NCBI GenBank assembly: GCA_002355495.1 | Contig: AP017424.1 | Coordinates: 2,418,001 to 2,482,000, forward strand | Reading direction: 5' to 3' | DNA length: 64,000 bases | Origin: Streptomyces laurentii | GTDB taxonomy: Bacteria > Actinomycetota > Actinomycetes > Streptomycetales > Streptomycetaceae | In this document: positions 45,355 through 55,120 of the stretch, in pieces | How the letters are laid out: each line of letters opens with the position of its first letter | Position numbering within the stretch: the stretch's first letter is position 1 | Notes under the pieces: generated by a model | Told to the model about the DNA's origin: nothing | Databases searched by the model: none | The model's input: the letters and a program-made list of their open reading frames with translations, nothing else | Made by a program: the position numbers and the translations under genes

Positions 45355-45716
45355 GCCGGGCGGCGGGGCTCGCCTGGTGCGCCGGACGTGGTGACGGACG
45401 TGACGTACGTGCCCGGTGTGACGTGCGAAGTGAGTGAGGCGGGCGGGGCGTCACCTGGTGGCGCCCCGCACGCCTGTTCACTCCTTCGGGCGACAGCCGG
45501 GACGGAACCGAATCCGGTCCGCGGGCGTATTCAGAGTGTTGGGAGGAGCGGAGGGGTTCGCCTGCGGCAGCGGTGCGGACGTGGGGCAGGATAGGAACAA
45601 GATCGAGTCAATCCCGGTGTGGGGACCGGGACCTTGCCGCCATACTGCTGGCCGGGTCACCGTCCGCAAGCGACCGGCAGGACGGGGTCGACGTCGAAGA
45701 CCGAGGGGGAGGTCAC
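45355..45716 (+). other. Non-coding region between the sugar operon and the PknG operon
   Basis: This region is about 360 bp with no supported gene. It begins with GACGTG-rich direct repeats (45387-45425), followed by a hairpin (45443-45450 with 45462-45469, 11-nt loop) that probably ends the sugar operon. The right 200 bp should carry the promoter of the signalling operon; a weak -10-like TAGGAA lies near 45592, but I see no convincing -35. GGGGGAGG at 45706-45713 is the ribosome site of the next gene. Confidence 0.5.
45443..45469 (+). terminator. Probable terminator of the sugar operon
   Basis: GCGGGGCG pairs with CGCCCCGC across an 11-nt loop, 88 bp after the kinase stop. Confidence 0.5.
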
Positions 45717-47177
45717 GTGACATACCCGCCGAACGCGCCCGCCGCCTCGGCGGCGCGGGGCACGAGCGGTGCGCCCGCGCAGCCGGGCGTCCAGGTGCCC
45801 GCGCAGCCGGGACCGCCGCCGCAGCCGGGCCGGACGCCCGACGCGGTGACAGCGGCCGGAGCGCACGAGACGCCCGGGCTGTGGCGGCAGGGCCGCGCCA
45901 CGCTGCGCCGGGCCGCCACCACGGAGCCGGGCCGGCTGCGGATCCTGGGGACGGTACTGGCCCTGCTCGTGCTCGCGTTCGGCGCGGTCACGGCCTCCGA
46001 GGTCGCCTACCGCTCCTCGTACGCGGACGACGTGGTGGACCGCAGCCAGCCGCTGAGCGCGGACGCCGCCGACATATACCGCTCGCTCGCCGACGCGGAC
46101 GCCACGGCGGCGAGTGCCTTCCTGGCCGGCCCGCAGGAGTCCGCGGACATCCGCAAGCGCTACACGGACGACATCGCCACGGCCTCCCGGCTGCTGGTGA
46201 AGGCCTCCGCGAGCACCGGCTCCGACGGCACCTCGGCCCGTGAGATCACCACCCTCAACGAGAACCTGCCGCGGTACACGGGCCTGATCGAGCGGGCCCG
46301 CGCCGCCAACCGGCAGGGCCTGCCGCTCGGCGGCGCGTATCTGCGGTACGCGAACCAGACGATGAGCCTCCAGCTGCTGCCGGCCGCCGAGCGGCTGTAC
46401 GCGGCGGAGACGGCGCGGCTCCAGCAGGACGACGACGCGGCCCGCACCTGGCCGTTCCTGTCGATCGCCCTCGGAGCGATGGCGCTGACCGTGCTGTTCC
46501 GGGCGCAGCGCCGCGACTACCGGAGAACGAACCGGGTGTTCAACCAGGGTCTGCTGGCCGCGTCGGCGGCCTGCGTGGCCGCGGTGGTGTGGCTGGTGGT
46601 CGGACACGGGCTGGCCCGGGCCGGGCTCGACGACGCCCGGGCGCACGGCCAGGAGTCCCTCCAGGTGCTCAACCAGGCCCGGATCCACTCCCTGAAGGCC
46701 CGCGCCAACGAGAACCTGGCCGTGGTCGCGCGCGGCGCCGTGCTCACCGAGGACGGCAAGACCGACAAGTACGAGGCCGACTACGCCGGCAGCATGGCCG
46801 CGCTGACCTCGGACCTGAAGGACGCCGCCCGGCTCGCCGACGACGCCACCGGTGCGGACCCGCTGACCGAGGCCACGAAGCGGACCGCGGAGTGGCGCGA
46901 GCGGCACACGCGGGCCCGGAAGCTGGACGACGAGGGCGACTTCACCGGAGCGATGAACCTGATCACCGGCACCGCGCTGTCCACCGGGCAGTCCTTCGAC
47001 CAGGTCGACGCGGCGCTGGGCCGGGCCCTCGCCCATGAGCAGAACGAGTTCACCCGCGCCGCCGACGGCGGCCGGGACGCGCTGACCGGGCTGCCGCTGG
47101 GGGTGGCGGCGCTGGGCGTGCTCGCCGCGGCCGGAGTGGTCGTCGGCGGCAACCGCAGACTGTCGGAGTACCGGTGA
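45717..47177 (+). CDS. glnX: GlnX-like membrane sensor protein
   Basis: This 486-residue inner-membrane protein has a 70-residue Pro/Ala/Gln-rich cytoplasmic N-terminus and four helices: ILGTVLALLVLAFGAVTAS, WPFLSIALGAMALTVL, LLAASAACVAAVVWLVV and LGVAALGVLAAAGVVV. The two external loops (about 150 and 140 residues) are helical, like four-helix-bundle ligand sensors. It has no kinase or cyclase output domain. This matches mycobacterial GlnX, which links the external amino-acid binding protein GlnH to the kinase PknG. The gene order glnX-glnH-x-pknG here supports the assignment. The GTG at 45717 follows GGGGGAGG. Confidence 0.82.
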   Translation: MTYPPNAPAASAARGTSGAPAQPGVQVPAQPGPPPQPGRTPDAVTAAGAHETPGLWRQGRATLRRAATTEPGRLRILGTVLALLVLAFGAVTASEVAYRSSYADDVVDRSQPLSADAADIYRSLADADATAASAFLAGPQESADIRKRYTDDIATASRLLVKASASTGSDGTSAREITTLNENLPRYTGLIERARAANRQGLPLGGAYLRYANQTMSLQLLPAAERLYAAETARLQQDDDAARTWPFLSIALGAMALTVLFRAQRRDYRRTNRVFNQGLLAASAACVAAVVWLVVGHGLARAGLDDARAHGQESLQVLNQARIHSLKARANENLAVVARGAVLTEDGKTDKYEADYAGSMAALTSDLKDAARLADDATGADPLTEATKRTAEWRERHTRARKLDDEGDFTGAMNLITGTALSTGQSFDQVDAALGRALAHEQNEFTRAADGGRDALTGLPLGVAALGVLAAAGVVVGGNRRLSEYR

Positions 47178-47188
47178 GAGGGGGAGCC

Positions 47189-48484
47189 ATGCCGGACGAT
47201 GTCGAGCAGAAGGTCGAGACGGGACGGGTGCCGGACGGCACCCCCCAAGGCGGCGCCGACGCGCGCCCGCCCCGCCCGCGCCGGGTGGCCGGCCGTGGCG
47301 CGGAGAGCGGCGCGGACGGAGGCGTTCCGGCGTACACCGGGGCCGGGGAAGCGGAGCCGGCCGGCGAGCCGGACCCGGAGCCGGTGACGGTGACCATGAC
47401 CGCTCCCGTACGGGCGGACGGCCGGGGCGGCGGCGGGCGGCGCCTGGCGCGCCGGCTGCGCGGCTGGGGCGGAGTGGCCTCGATGGGAGTGGCGTGCGCG
47501 CTGACGGCGTCGCTCGCGCTCGTCGCGCTGCCGCACGCCGGTTCCGGGGCCCCGCACGGCCCGGGGCAGGGCGCCGTGGCGGGCGCGGGCACACCGCCGC
47601 GGGCGGCGGACGCCGACTCCTGCCGTGACCCCGAGGCGTCGCTGAGCCCGTCGAGCGTCGACGGCCCCTCGGTCACCCTGATCAAGGCGCGCGGCAAGCT
47701 CGTCGTCGGCGTCGACCAGTCCAGCTACAACTGGGGCTTCCGCACCCCGCCGACCGTCGCCCGGCAGCCCGACGGGGCGATCCGGGAGATCCCCGGCGAG
47801 CTGCGCGGCTTCGACATCGACCTGGCCCGGGCCATCGCCAAGGACATCCTCGGCGACGAGGACAAGATCGTCTTCCGCACCATCCCGACCAACCAGCGGA
47901 TCGCCGCCCTGGAGTCCGGCAAGGTCGACCTCGTGGTGCGCACGATGACGATCAACTGCAAGCGGGCCGAGCAGGTCGCCTTCTCCACCGCCTACTTCCA
48001 GGCCGGGCAGCAGGTCCTCGCGCCCAAGTCCTCCCTGATCACCGGCTACGACCACTCGCTGGCCGGCAAGCGGGTGTGCACCGCCGAGGGCTCCACGGCC
48101 TACGAGGTGCTGGACGAGCAGTCGTTCGGCGCGGTCTACCAGGACAAGGGCGACGGCACCAAGGGCGACCCGGATCTGCTGACCGTGCCCAACCAGCTGG
48201 ACTGTCTGGCCCGGCTCCAGCTGGGCGAGGTCGACGCGGTCGTCACGGACAACGCGCTGGCCGCCGGCCAGGCCGCCCAGGACCCGGCGGTCGAGCTGAA
48301 GGGCAAGCCGTTCACCACCGAGTACTACGGGGTGGCCGCCAAGCTCGGGAACGACGACCTGGTCCGCCGGGTCAACCAGGTGCTCGTGCAGTTCCGGCAG
48401 GGCCCCTGGCAGAAGGCGTACGAGACCTGGCTGAAGGCGGACCTGCCCGGGATATCCGGACCGCCCGCCCCGAAGTACAAGTAG
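47189..48484 (+). CDS. glnH: GlnH-like glutamate/aspartate-binding protein
   Basis: This 431-residue protein has an unusual 90-residue Pro/Glu/Arg-rich cytoplasmic lead, a signal-anchor helix (VASMGVACALTASLALVAL, about 98-120), then a family 3 solute-binding domain from LIKARGKLVVGVDQSS to the end. Domain motifs are LRGFDIDLARAIAKDILGDE, IPTNQRIAALESGKVDLVVR and LGEVDAVVTDNALAAGQAAQ. No amino-acid ABC permease is nearby, so sensing rather than import is likely, as for mycobacterial GlnH. The ATG at 47189 has GGGGGAG upstream; a GTG at 47174 overlapping the previous stop is possible. Confidence 0.88.
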   Translation: MPDDVEQKVETGRVPDGTPQGGADARPPRPRRVAGRGAESGADGGVPAYTGAGEAEPAGEPDPEPVTVTMTAPVRADGRGGGGRRLARRLRGWGGVASMGVACALTASLALVALPHAGSGAPHGPGQGAVAGAGTPPRAADADSCRDPEASLSPSSVDGPSVTLIKARGKLVVGVDQSSYNWGFRTPPTVARQPDGAIREIPGELRGFDIDLARAIAKDILGDEDKIVFRTIPTNQRIAALESGKVDLVVRTMTINCKRAEQVAFSTAYFQAGQQVLAPKSSLITGYDHSLAGKRVCTAEGSTAYEVLDEQSFGAVYQDKGDGTKGDPDLLTVPNQLDCLARLQLGEVDAVVTDNALAAGQAAQDPAVELKGKPFTTEYYGVAAKLGNDDLVRRVNQVLVQFRQGPWQKAYETWLKADLPGISGPPAPKYK

Positions 48485-48500
48485 AACGGAGAGGTGATCG

Positions 48501-49814
48501 ATGGGCGTCACGGGACCCCCCGGGCCGGCCATGGACCGGGACGAGGTGGACCGTGCGCTGGCGCGGCTCGGCGCGGAGCACAAGGCGGTCGAGGACTCGC
48601 TCCTCGCGCTCCAGGACCACGCCGGCCGCAGGCTGCTCGAAGGCGCCGAGCTGACCGGGACGACCCGGGAGCGCTGGCAGCGCACCGAGCGGACGATCAC
48701 CGTGCTGTGGGCGTGCTTCGAGGCGTACACGGCCGCCCTGCACTCCGCCCGTGAGGTGCGGTCCCGGCGACGGTGGCCCGGCAAGGAGGAACTGACCGAG
48801 CTGACCGGTCTGCTGCGCGGGGACCATGTGCAGGTGCCGGGCGGGGCGGGCGACCGGGCCGCGCTGACCGAGTCGTTCACCCTGGAGGGCCTGGTCGCGC
48901 GGATGAACGAGCTGTACGCGCGCTCGCTCGACGTGGTGGTGACGGCCGACGCCGTCTGGTCGGCGCTGCCCGCCCGGATAGACCTGCTCGCCGCCGAGCT
49001 GGGCCGGACGCGTTCGCTGGCGCACTCGGTCGGGGTGCGGCCCGGGGAGCATCCGGCCGGCGACGAGCTGGCGGAGATCACGGCCGAGCTGGCGGCGATG
49101 CGCGCCCAGGTGGTGTCGGACCCGCTGGCGTTCTGGCGTTCCGCCGGGGGCAGTTCGGCGCCCGGCGGCGGGCGGCCGGACACCGGCCGTTACGACCGGG
49201 CGGCCCTCGCCCTGGAGGACATCCGGCGCGAGATCGAGGCGGTGCTCCAGGTCCGGCAGGACTCGGAGGACCGGCTGCTGCGGCTGCGGGACGTGCTGTC
49301 GCGGGCGGACCGGACGCTCGCGGAGGCGCGGACGGCCCGGGGCGAGGTGCTGGCGAAGATCGCCGCCTCCGAGGTGCCGGCGGTCAGCGGGCCGCCGACC
49401 GCGCTCCAGGAGCGGCTGGCGACGGCCGCCGAGCACCGCCGGCACGCCCGCTGGCACCGGCTGTCGCCGCTGCTCGACGCCCTGGAGCGGGAGGCGGAGG
49501 ACGAGTTGATCCGGGCCCGCGAGTCGCTGACGGCGGTCACCGCGCCGCTCGCGGTGCGCGCGGAGCTGCGCGGCCGGCTCGACGCGTACAAGGCGAAGGT
49601 GGCCCGGCTGGGCGCGGCGGAGGATCCGCTCCTTGTCGAGCGGTACGACGCGGCCCGCCGGATGCTGTGGAGCGCGCCCTGCGATCTGCGGGTCGCCGAG
49701 CAGGCGGTGCTGCGTTACCAGCGGGCCGCGGCGGACGCCCTGTCGGCGCCGCGGGATTCCGTCGAGCGCGCCGGCGGCGGGGATGGTACGGACGGCAGGG
49801 AGAGTCAGTGGTGA
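48501..49814 (+). CDS. Coiled-coil protein of the PknG operon, function unknown
   Basis: This 437-residue cytoplasmic protein is almost entirely helical with long heptad-like stretches: AALALEDIRREIEAVLQVRQ, DSEDRLLRLRDVLSRADRTL, LDALEREAEDELIRARESL. It has no membrane segment and no recognised domain. The ATG at 48501 follows GGAGAGG, 16 bp after glnH. Its stop overlaps the pknG start (GTGA). Its place between sensor and kinase suggests a scaffold or adaptor; this is inference. Confidence 0.75.
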   Translation: MGVTGPPGPAMDRDEVDRALARLGAEHKAVEDSLLALQDHAGRRLLEGAELTGTTRERWQRTERTITVLWACFEAYTAALHSAREVRSRRRWPGKEELTELTGLLRGDHVQVPGGAGDRAALTESFTLEGLVARMNELYARSLDVVVTADAVWSALPARIDLLAAELGRTRSLAHSVGVRPGEHPAGDELAEITAELAAMRAQVVSDPLAFWRSAGGSSAPGGGRPDTGRYDRAALALEDIRREIEAVLQVRQDSEDRLLRLRDVLSRADRTLAEARTARGEVLAKIAASEVPAVSGPPTALQERLATAAEHRRHARWHRLSPLLDALEREAEDELIRARESLTAVTAPLAVRAELRGRLDAYKAKVARLGAAEDPLLVERYDAARRMLWSAPCDLRVAEQAVLRYQRAAADALSAPRDSVERAGGGDGTDGRESQW

Positions 49815-52300
49815 GCGGGGAGCCCCGAGTGAGCAGCTGTCAGCGTCCGTCGTGCGAGGGATCGTACGAGGACATGGGAGGCGGCGAGCTGTACTGCGAC
49901 ACCTGCGGGCTCGCCCCGGTCGTCGCGCCCAGTGGCGTGCTCGCGGCGAATCCGACGGGCGTCGCGGTGCCGGCCCGGGAGTCCGGCAGCAGTTCGGTGC
50001 GCAGCTCGCGCGCCTCGTCGCGGGCGTCGGCGCGGTCCTCGGCGTCGCGGCGGTCGGTGTCCGGGCGGCTGTCGCGGTCGCTGTCGGGGCAGAGCACGGC
50101 GCGTTCGGTGTCGGTGCGCAGCTCGGGTTCGAGCGGCGCCCAGTCGACCCGGGGCCGGCTCGGCGCGGGTCTGGTGACGATGCCGGGGGTGCCGCGCCCC
50201 GATCCGCGCGGGGCCGTGATGGCGAACCCGGAGGTCCCGGAGAGGAAGCGATTCTGCTCGCGGTCCGACTGCGGGGCCCCGGTGGGCCGTTCGCGCGGCG
50301 ACCGGCCGGGCCGTACGGAGGGCTTCTGCACCAAGTGCGGCCACCCGTACTCCTTCGTGCCGAAGCTGGCCGCCGGGGACGTGGTGCACGGGCAGTACGA
50401 GGTGGTGGGCTGTCTCGCGCACGGCGGTCTCGGCTGGGTCTACCTGGCCGTCGACCGGGCGGTGTCGGACCGCTGGGTGGTGCTCAAGGGCCTGCTCGAC
50501 ACCGGTGACCAGGACGCCATGGCGGCGGCCATCTCGGAGCGCCGGTTCCTCGCCGAGATCGAGCACGCGAACATCGTCCGCATCTACAACTTCGTCGAGC
50601 ACCTGGACCAGCGCACCGGCTCCCTGGACGGCTACATCGTCATGGAGTACGTGGGCGGCAAGTCGCTCAAGGAGATCGCCAACGAGCGCCGCACCCCCGA
50701 CGGGCGGCGCGATCCGCTGCCGGTCGAGCAGGCCTGCGCGTACGGCATCGAGGCCCTGGAGGCGCTCGGCCATCTGCACAGCCGCAACCTGCTCTACTGC
50801 GACTTCAAGGTCGACAACGCGATCCAGTCCGAGGACCAGCTGAAGCTCATCGACATGGGCGCGGTCCGGCGGATGGACGACGACGAGTCGGCGATCTACG
50901 GCACGGTCGGCTACCAGGCGCCGGAGGTCGCGGAGCTGGGCCCGTCGGTGGCGAGCGACCTGTACACGGTGGCGCGCACCCTGGCCGTGCTGACCTTCGA
51001 CTTCCAGGGCTACACGAACGTGTACGCGGACTCGCTGCCGGAGCCGGACGGCATCGAGGTACTGCGGACGTACGAGTCGTTCTACCGCTTCCTGGTGCGC
51101 GCCACCGATCCGGACCCAGGGCGCCGGTTCGGCTCCGCGCAGGAGATGGCCGAGCAGCTGACGGGCGTGCTGCGGGAGGTCGTGGCGCTGCAGTCGGGCC
51201 GGCCGCGGCCCGCGCTCTCGACGCAGTTCGGCGCCGAGACGCGGGTGACGGACACCGAGCTGTTCGCCGAGCAGACCGACGACGTGTCGGTCCTCGGCGT
51301 CCGGCGGACCGACGGCGGATCGCGGCGCCGGCGGCGGTCGCTGCCGACGGCGGTGAGCGGCCGGGGCGGCGCGTTCCTGCGCCCGATGGACGTGCCCGCG
51401 ACGACGCTGGCGCTGCCGGTGCCGCGGGTCGACGCGGGCGACCCCAACGCGGGTTTCCTCGCCGGTCTGCTGGCCGCCGCGCCCGCCGAGCTGATCACCG
51501 CCCTGCACGCGGCGCCGGTCAGCTCGCTCGAACTGCGGCTGCGCGAGCTGCGGGCCCGTCTGGAGATGGGCGACCTGGGGGCCGCCGGGCGGTCCCTCGC
51601 CGATCTGGAGCAGGGGTACGGCGACGACTGGCGGGTGGTCTGGTACCGCGGCGTCACCTCGCTCGCGACCGGCGACCGGGAGAGCGCGGCGCTCGCGTTC
51701 GACGCGATCTACGACGCGTTCCCGGGCGAGCCGGCGCCGAAGCTGGCGCTCGGGGTGTGCGCGGAGGTGCTGGGCCAGCTGGACAACGCGGCCGAGTACT
51801 ACCGCCTGGTGTGGGCGACGGACCCGAGCTATGTGAGCGCCGCGTTCGGCCTCGCCCGGGTGCGGCTCGCGGCGGGCGACCGGGCGGGCGCGGTGCGGGT
51901 CCTGGAGTCCGTACCGGAGTCGTCCATCCACTACACGGCGGCGCGGGTCGCGGCGGTCCGGGCCCGGCTCCGGCGCCGGCCCGCGAACGAGCCGCTGGGG
52001 GCGGACCTGACGGCCGCCGCAGCGCAGGTCTCGGCACTCGCGGGCTTCGGGCTCGACGCGGTGCGCCGCGAACGGCTGGCGACCGAGGTGCTGGGCACGG
52101 CGCTCGACTGGGTGCTGTCCGGCAGTCCGGGCGCGGGCCCCGAGGGCACGCTGCTGCTGGGCAGCGAACTGGACGAGCGCGGACTGCGCTTCGGCCTGGA
52201 GCGTTCGTACCGGGTGCTCGCCCGGCTCGCCCAGCGGGGCGAGGACAGGATCGAACTGGTGGAGCGGGCCAACCGTTTCCGCCCCCGGACGTGGGTGTGA
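49811..52300 (+). CDS. pknG: Serine/threonine protein kinase PknG
   Basis: This 829-residue soluble kinase is ordered as follows: a zinc-ribbon-like start (SCQRPSC...YCDTCG), a Ser/Arg-rich disordered stretch (about 57-115), a rubredoxin-like domain (RFCSRSDCGAPVG...FCTKCGHPYSF), the kinase domain (about 190-460) and C-terminal TPR helices (about 545-829). In the kinase, LAHGGLGWVYLA is the Gly loop and K226 in VVLKG the ATP lysine. The catalytic loop is YCD331FKVDN without the HRD arginine, and the metal motif is D348MG, both PknG traits. PknG controls glutamate metabolism by phosphorylating FHA proteins (GarA/OdhI). The GTG at 49811 overlaps the upstream stop; a GTG at 49829 is an alternative. 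Confidence 0.95.
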   Translation: MSGEPRVSSCQRPSCEGSYEDMGGGELYCDTCGLAPVVAPSGVLAANPTGVAVPARESGSSSVRSSRASSRASARSSASRRSVSGRLSRSLSGQSTARSVSVRSSGSSGAQSTRGRLGAGLVTMPGVPRPDPRGAVMANPEVPERKRFCSRSDCGAPVGRSRGDRPGRTEGFCTKCGHPYSFVPKLAAGDVVHGQYEVVGCLAHGGLGWVYLAVDRAVSDRWVVLKGLLDTGDQDAMAAAISERRFLAEIEHANIVRIYNFVEHLDQRTGSLDGYIVMEYVGGKSLKEIANERRTPDGRRDPLPVEQACAYGIEALEALGHLHSRNLLYCDFKVDNAIQSEDQLKLIDMGAVRRMDDDESAIYGTVGYQAPEVAELGPSVASDLYTVARTLAVLTFDFQGYTNVYADSLPEPDGIEVLRTYESFYRFLVRATDPDPGRRFGSAQEMAEQLTGVLREVVALQSGRPRPALSTQFGAETRVTDTELFAEQTDDVSVLGVRRTDGGSRRRRRSLPTAVSGRGGAFLRPMDVPATTLALPVPRVDAGDPNAGFLAGLLAAAPAELITALHAAPVSSLELRLRELRARLEMGDLGAAGRSLADLEQGYGDDWRVVWYRGVTSLATGDRESAALAFDAIYDAFPGEPAPKLALGVCAEVLGQLDNAAEYYRLVWATDPSYVSAAFGLARVRLAAGDRAGAVRVLESVPESSIHYTAARVAAVRARLRRRPANEPLGADLTAAAAQVSALAGFGLDAVRRERLATEVLGTALDWVLSGSPGAGPEGTLLLGSELDERGLRFGLERSYRVLARLAQRGEDRIELVERANRFRPRTWV

Positions 52301-52302
52301 GT

Positions 52303-53676
52303 ATGTCCCTGAAGCCCAAGCCCCCGCACCCCCTGGGCAGCTGCCCCGTGTGCGCGGAACCGCTCGAGTCGGGGGACCGTTTCTGCGGGGCGTGCGGTTA
52401 CGACCTGTCGGCCGCCGCGCCGCGGCCCGACCGGCCGACGGTGCCGATTCCGCTGCCCGTGGACTGGCCCGAGGCACCGCCCCGGGACGTCCAGGCGCTG
52501 TCGACGGCGACCCAGCATCCCGGGGATCTGCCGGGCACCGACTCGGGGGGCGAGGAGCTGCCGGTGATTCCGGTACGGACGGACGAGGTTCCCGAGGCGC
52601 CCGAGGCGCCGGACGCCCCGGCGTCGGAGGGCGACTTCACGCTCGCCGCGCCCGATCCGCGCGCCGCGCTCCAGTCCGACACGGCCGACGCGGGCGGCGC
52701 GGGCGACACAGCCGGCGCGGGCGCGTCGGCCGGCCCGGCCCCGGCGAGCGGTGCCGCCGCCGACACCCGGAAGGTGTGCGTGGCCTGCCGGACCGGCCGG
52801 GTGGACGCCGACGGCTACTGCGAGCACTGCGGGCACGCCCAGCCGCGCGAGCGCGACCACATGGAGCGGGAACTGCCGTCCGTGGCCGCCGTCAGCGACC
52901 GGGGCCTGCGCCACCACCGCAACGAGGACAGCTTCGCCGTCGCCGCCGCCACGCTGCCCGACGGCTCTTCCGCCGCCCTCGGCATCGTCTGCGACGGCGT
53001 CTCCTCGGCGACCCGCCCCGACGAGGCGTCCGCCGCGGCGGCCGCCGCCGCGTGCGCCGCTCTCGAAGCCGCGCTGCCGGCCGGCACCCATCCGCAGACG
53101 GCCATGCACGAGGCGATCGTGGCCGCCGCCGACGCGGTCAACGCCCTCGCGACGCCGCCCGCCGGCGACCGCGAGCACCAGAACGCCCCGGCCTGCACCA
53201 TCGTCGGCTCGGTCGTCGCGGGCGGGCTGCTCATCGTCGGCTGGGTCGGCGACAGCCGGGCCTACTGGGTGCCCGACGACCGCTCGGTCCCGCCCGCCCG
53301 GCTCACCGAGGACGACTCGTGGGCCGCGCAGATGGTCGCGGCGGGCCTGATGACCGAGGCGCAGGCGTACGCGGACGAGCGGGCCCACGCCATCACCGGC
53401 TGGCTCGGCGCCGACGCGTACGAACTGGAGCCGCACACCGCCGCGTTCAAGCCGGACCGGCCGGGTGTGGTGCTGGTCTGCACCGACGGGCTGTGGAACT
53501 ACGCGGAGGCCGCCGAGGACATGGCGCGGGTGCTGCCCGCCGACGCCTCGGACCGTCCGCTGCACGCCGCCCAGGTCCTGGTGGGCCACGCGCTCGACGG
53601 CGGCGGCCACGACAACATCACCGTCGCGCTGCTGCCGTTCGCGCTGCCGCCCGAGGAGGCGGAGCCCGCCGTCTGA
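52303..53676 (+). CDS. PP2C-type protein phosphatase with zinc ribbons
   Basis: This 457-residue cytoplasmic phosphatase has two zinc-ribbon-like CxxC pairs. One is at the start (SCPVCAEPLESGDRFCGACG) and one at about 165-185 (KVCVACRTGRVDADGYCEHCG), separated by an acidic Pro/Glu/Ala linker. The PPM/PP2C domain follows: SDRGLRHHRNEDSF, GIVCDGVSS, GWVGDSRAYW, VLVCTDGLWNY and DGGGHDNITVAL, giving all metal-binding aspartates. It is the natural eraser of PknG phosphorylation. The ATG at 52303 starts just after the pknG stop; a GTG at 52297 overlaps it. Confidence 0.93.
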   Translation: MSLKPKPPHPLGSCPVCAEPLESGDRFCGACGYDLSAAAPRPDRPTVPIPLPVDWPEAPPRDVQALSTATQHPGDLPGTDSGGEELPVIPVRTDEVPEAPEAPDAPASEGDFTLAAPDPRAALQSDTADAGGAGDTAGAGASAGPAPASGAAADTRKVCVACRTGRVDADGYCEHCGHAQPRERDHMERELPSVAAVSDRGLRHHRNEDSFAVAAATLPDGSSAALGIVCDGVSSATRPDEASAAAAAAACAALEAALPAGTHPQTAMHEAIVAAADAVNALATPPAGDREHQNAPACTIVGSVVAGGLLIVGWVGDSRAYWVPDDRSVPPARLTEDDSWAAQMVAAGLMTEAQAYADERAHAITGWLGADAYELEPHTAAFKPDRPGVVLVCTDGLWNYAEAAEDMARVLPADASDRPLHAAQVLVGHALDGGGHDNITVALLPFALPPEEAEPAV

Positions 53677-53748
53677 CGGATCGTCCGGCCCCCACCCCCC
53701 ACACCTCTCCCGTTCTTCCTTCTCGTGAGCCGAGGAGCCGCATCTCTC

Positions 53749-55074
53749 ATGGCCAACTTCTCCAAGCCGACCGGACCGCAGTTCTCGGTGGACGTGTACC
53801 AGAACGAGTTCCTGCCGGAGGGCGGCCGGGACGTCAACGCGATCGTCACGGTCACCGCGACCGGCGGCGGTACGTCGGGCGGTCTGCCGGGCGCCGCCGC
53901 GGGCTCCGCCGCCGTCGTCCTCATGCTCGACTGCTCGGGTTCGATGGAGTACCCGCCGACCAAGATGCGCGGGGCGCGCGAGGCGGCGGCCGCCGCCATC
54001 GACACCCTGCGCGACGGCACCGCCTTCGCGCTGGTGGCCGGTACGCACGTGGCACGCGAGGTCTACCCGGGCAACGGGAGACTCGCCGTGGCCGACGGGC
54101 GCACCCGCGCCGAGGCCAGGCAGGCGCTGCGCGCGCTGACCGCGGGCGGCGGCACCGCCATCGGCACCTGGCTGCGCCTCGCCGACCGGCTGCTGTCCGC
54201 CGCCGAGGCGCCGATCCGGCACGGCATCCTGCTCACCGACGGCCGCAACGAGCACGAGGCGCCCGCCGACCTGCGCGCCGCCCTGGAGGCCTGTACGGGC
54301 CGGTTCACCTGCGACGCGCGCGGGGTGGGCACCGACTGGGAGGTCGACGAGGTCCGGGGCATCGCCCGGACACTGCTCGGCACCGCCGACATCGTCGCCG
54401 ACCCGGCCGGGCTCACGGCCGACTTCACGGCCATGATGGAGCACGTCATGGGCAAGGAGGTGGCGGACGTCGCGCTCCGCCTGTGGACCCCGGTGGGGGT
54501 GGAGATCTCCCTGGTGAAGCAGGTGGCCCCGACGGTCGAGGACCTGGCCGGCCGGCGCACCGGGGCGGGCCCGCGGGCCGGCGACTACCCGACCGGTTCC
54601 TGGGGCGACGAGTCCCGCGACTACCACGTCTCGGTCCGCGTCCCCGAGGCCGCGGTCGGCCGGGAGATGCTGGCCGCCCGGGTCTCGCTGGTCGTCCCGG
54701 ACCCGGCGGGCGGGGCGCCGGCGACGCTGGGGCAGGGGCTGGTCCGGGCGGTGTGGACGGACGACATGGTCATGTCCACCGCCATCAACGCGCAGGTGGC
54801 GCACTACACCGGCCAGGCGGAACTCGCCGATGTGATCCAGCAGGGACTGGACGCCCGCAAGTCCGGTGACCACGACGGGGCGACGGCCAAACTGGGCCGG
54901 GCCGTGCAGCTCGCCGCGGCCTCCGGCAACGCCGATACCGCGAAACTGCTTTCGAAGGTGGTGGACGTGGTCGACGCCGCGACGGGTACTGTGCGTTTGA
55001 AAGCGAAGGTCGCGGAAGCGGACGAGATGACTCTTGAGACGCGCTCCACCAAGACCGTTCGTGTGAAGAAGTAG
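53749..55074 (+). CDS. von Willebrand factor A domain protein
   Basis: This 441-residue cytoplasmic protein has a VWA domain at about residues 50-230. The metal-ion-dependent adhesion site begins LMLDCSGSME, with the TGGGTAIG threonine and LLTDGRNEHEAP aspartate. A beta domain (about 240-350) and a helical C-terminal segment (DVIQQGLDARKSGDHDGATA) follow. There is no signal peptide. VWA proteins typically act as metal-dependent protein-binding scaffolds. The ATG at 53749 follows GAGGAG at a long spacing. It lies between the phosphatase and the FHA protein genes. Confidence 0.92.
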   Translation: MANFSKPTGPQFSVDVYQNEFLPEGGRDVNAIVTVTATGGGTSGGLPGAAAGSAAVVLMLDCSGSMEYPPTKMRGAREAAAAAIDTLRDGTAFALVAGTHVAREVYPGNGRLAVADGRTRAEARQALRALTAGGGTAIGTWLRLADRLLSAAEAPIRHGILLTDGRNEHEAPADLRAALEACTGRFTCDARGVGTDWEVDEVRGIARTLLGTADIVADPAGLTADFTAMMEHVMGKEVADVALRLWTPVGVEISLVKQVAPTVEDLAGRRTGAGPRAGDYPTGSWGDESRDYHVSVRVPEAAVGREMLAARVSLVVPDPAGGAPATLGQGLVRAVWTDDMVMSTAINAQVAHYTGQAELADVIQQGLDARKSGDHDGATAKLGRAVQLAAASGNADTAKLLSKVVDVVDAATGTVRLKAKVAEADEMTLETRSTKTVRVKK

Positions 55075-55120
55075 CCCGTTGCCCGGCAGGGCACGGACGA
55101 CGAGAGGGGGAAGCACCGAC

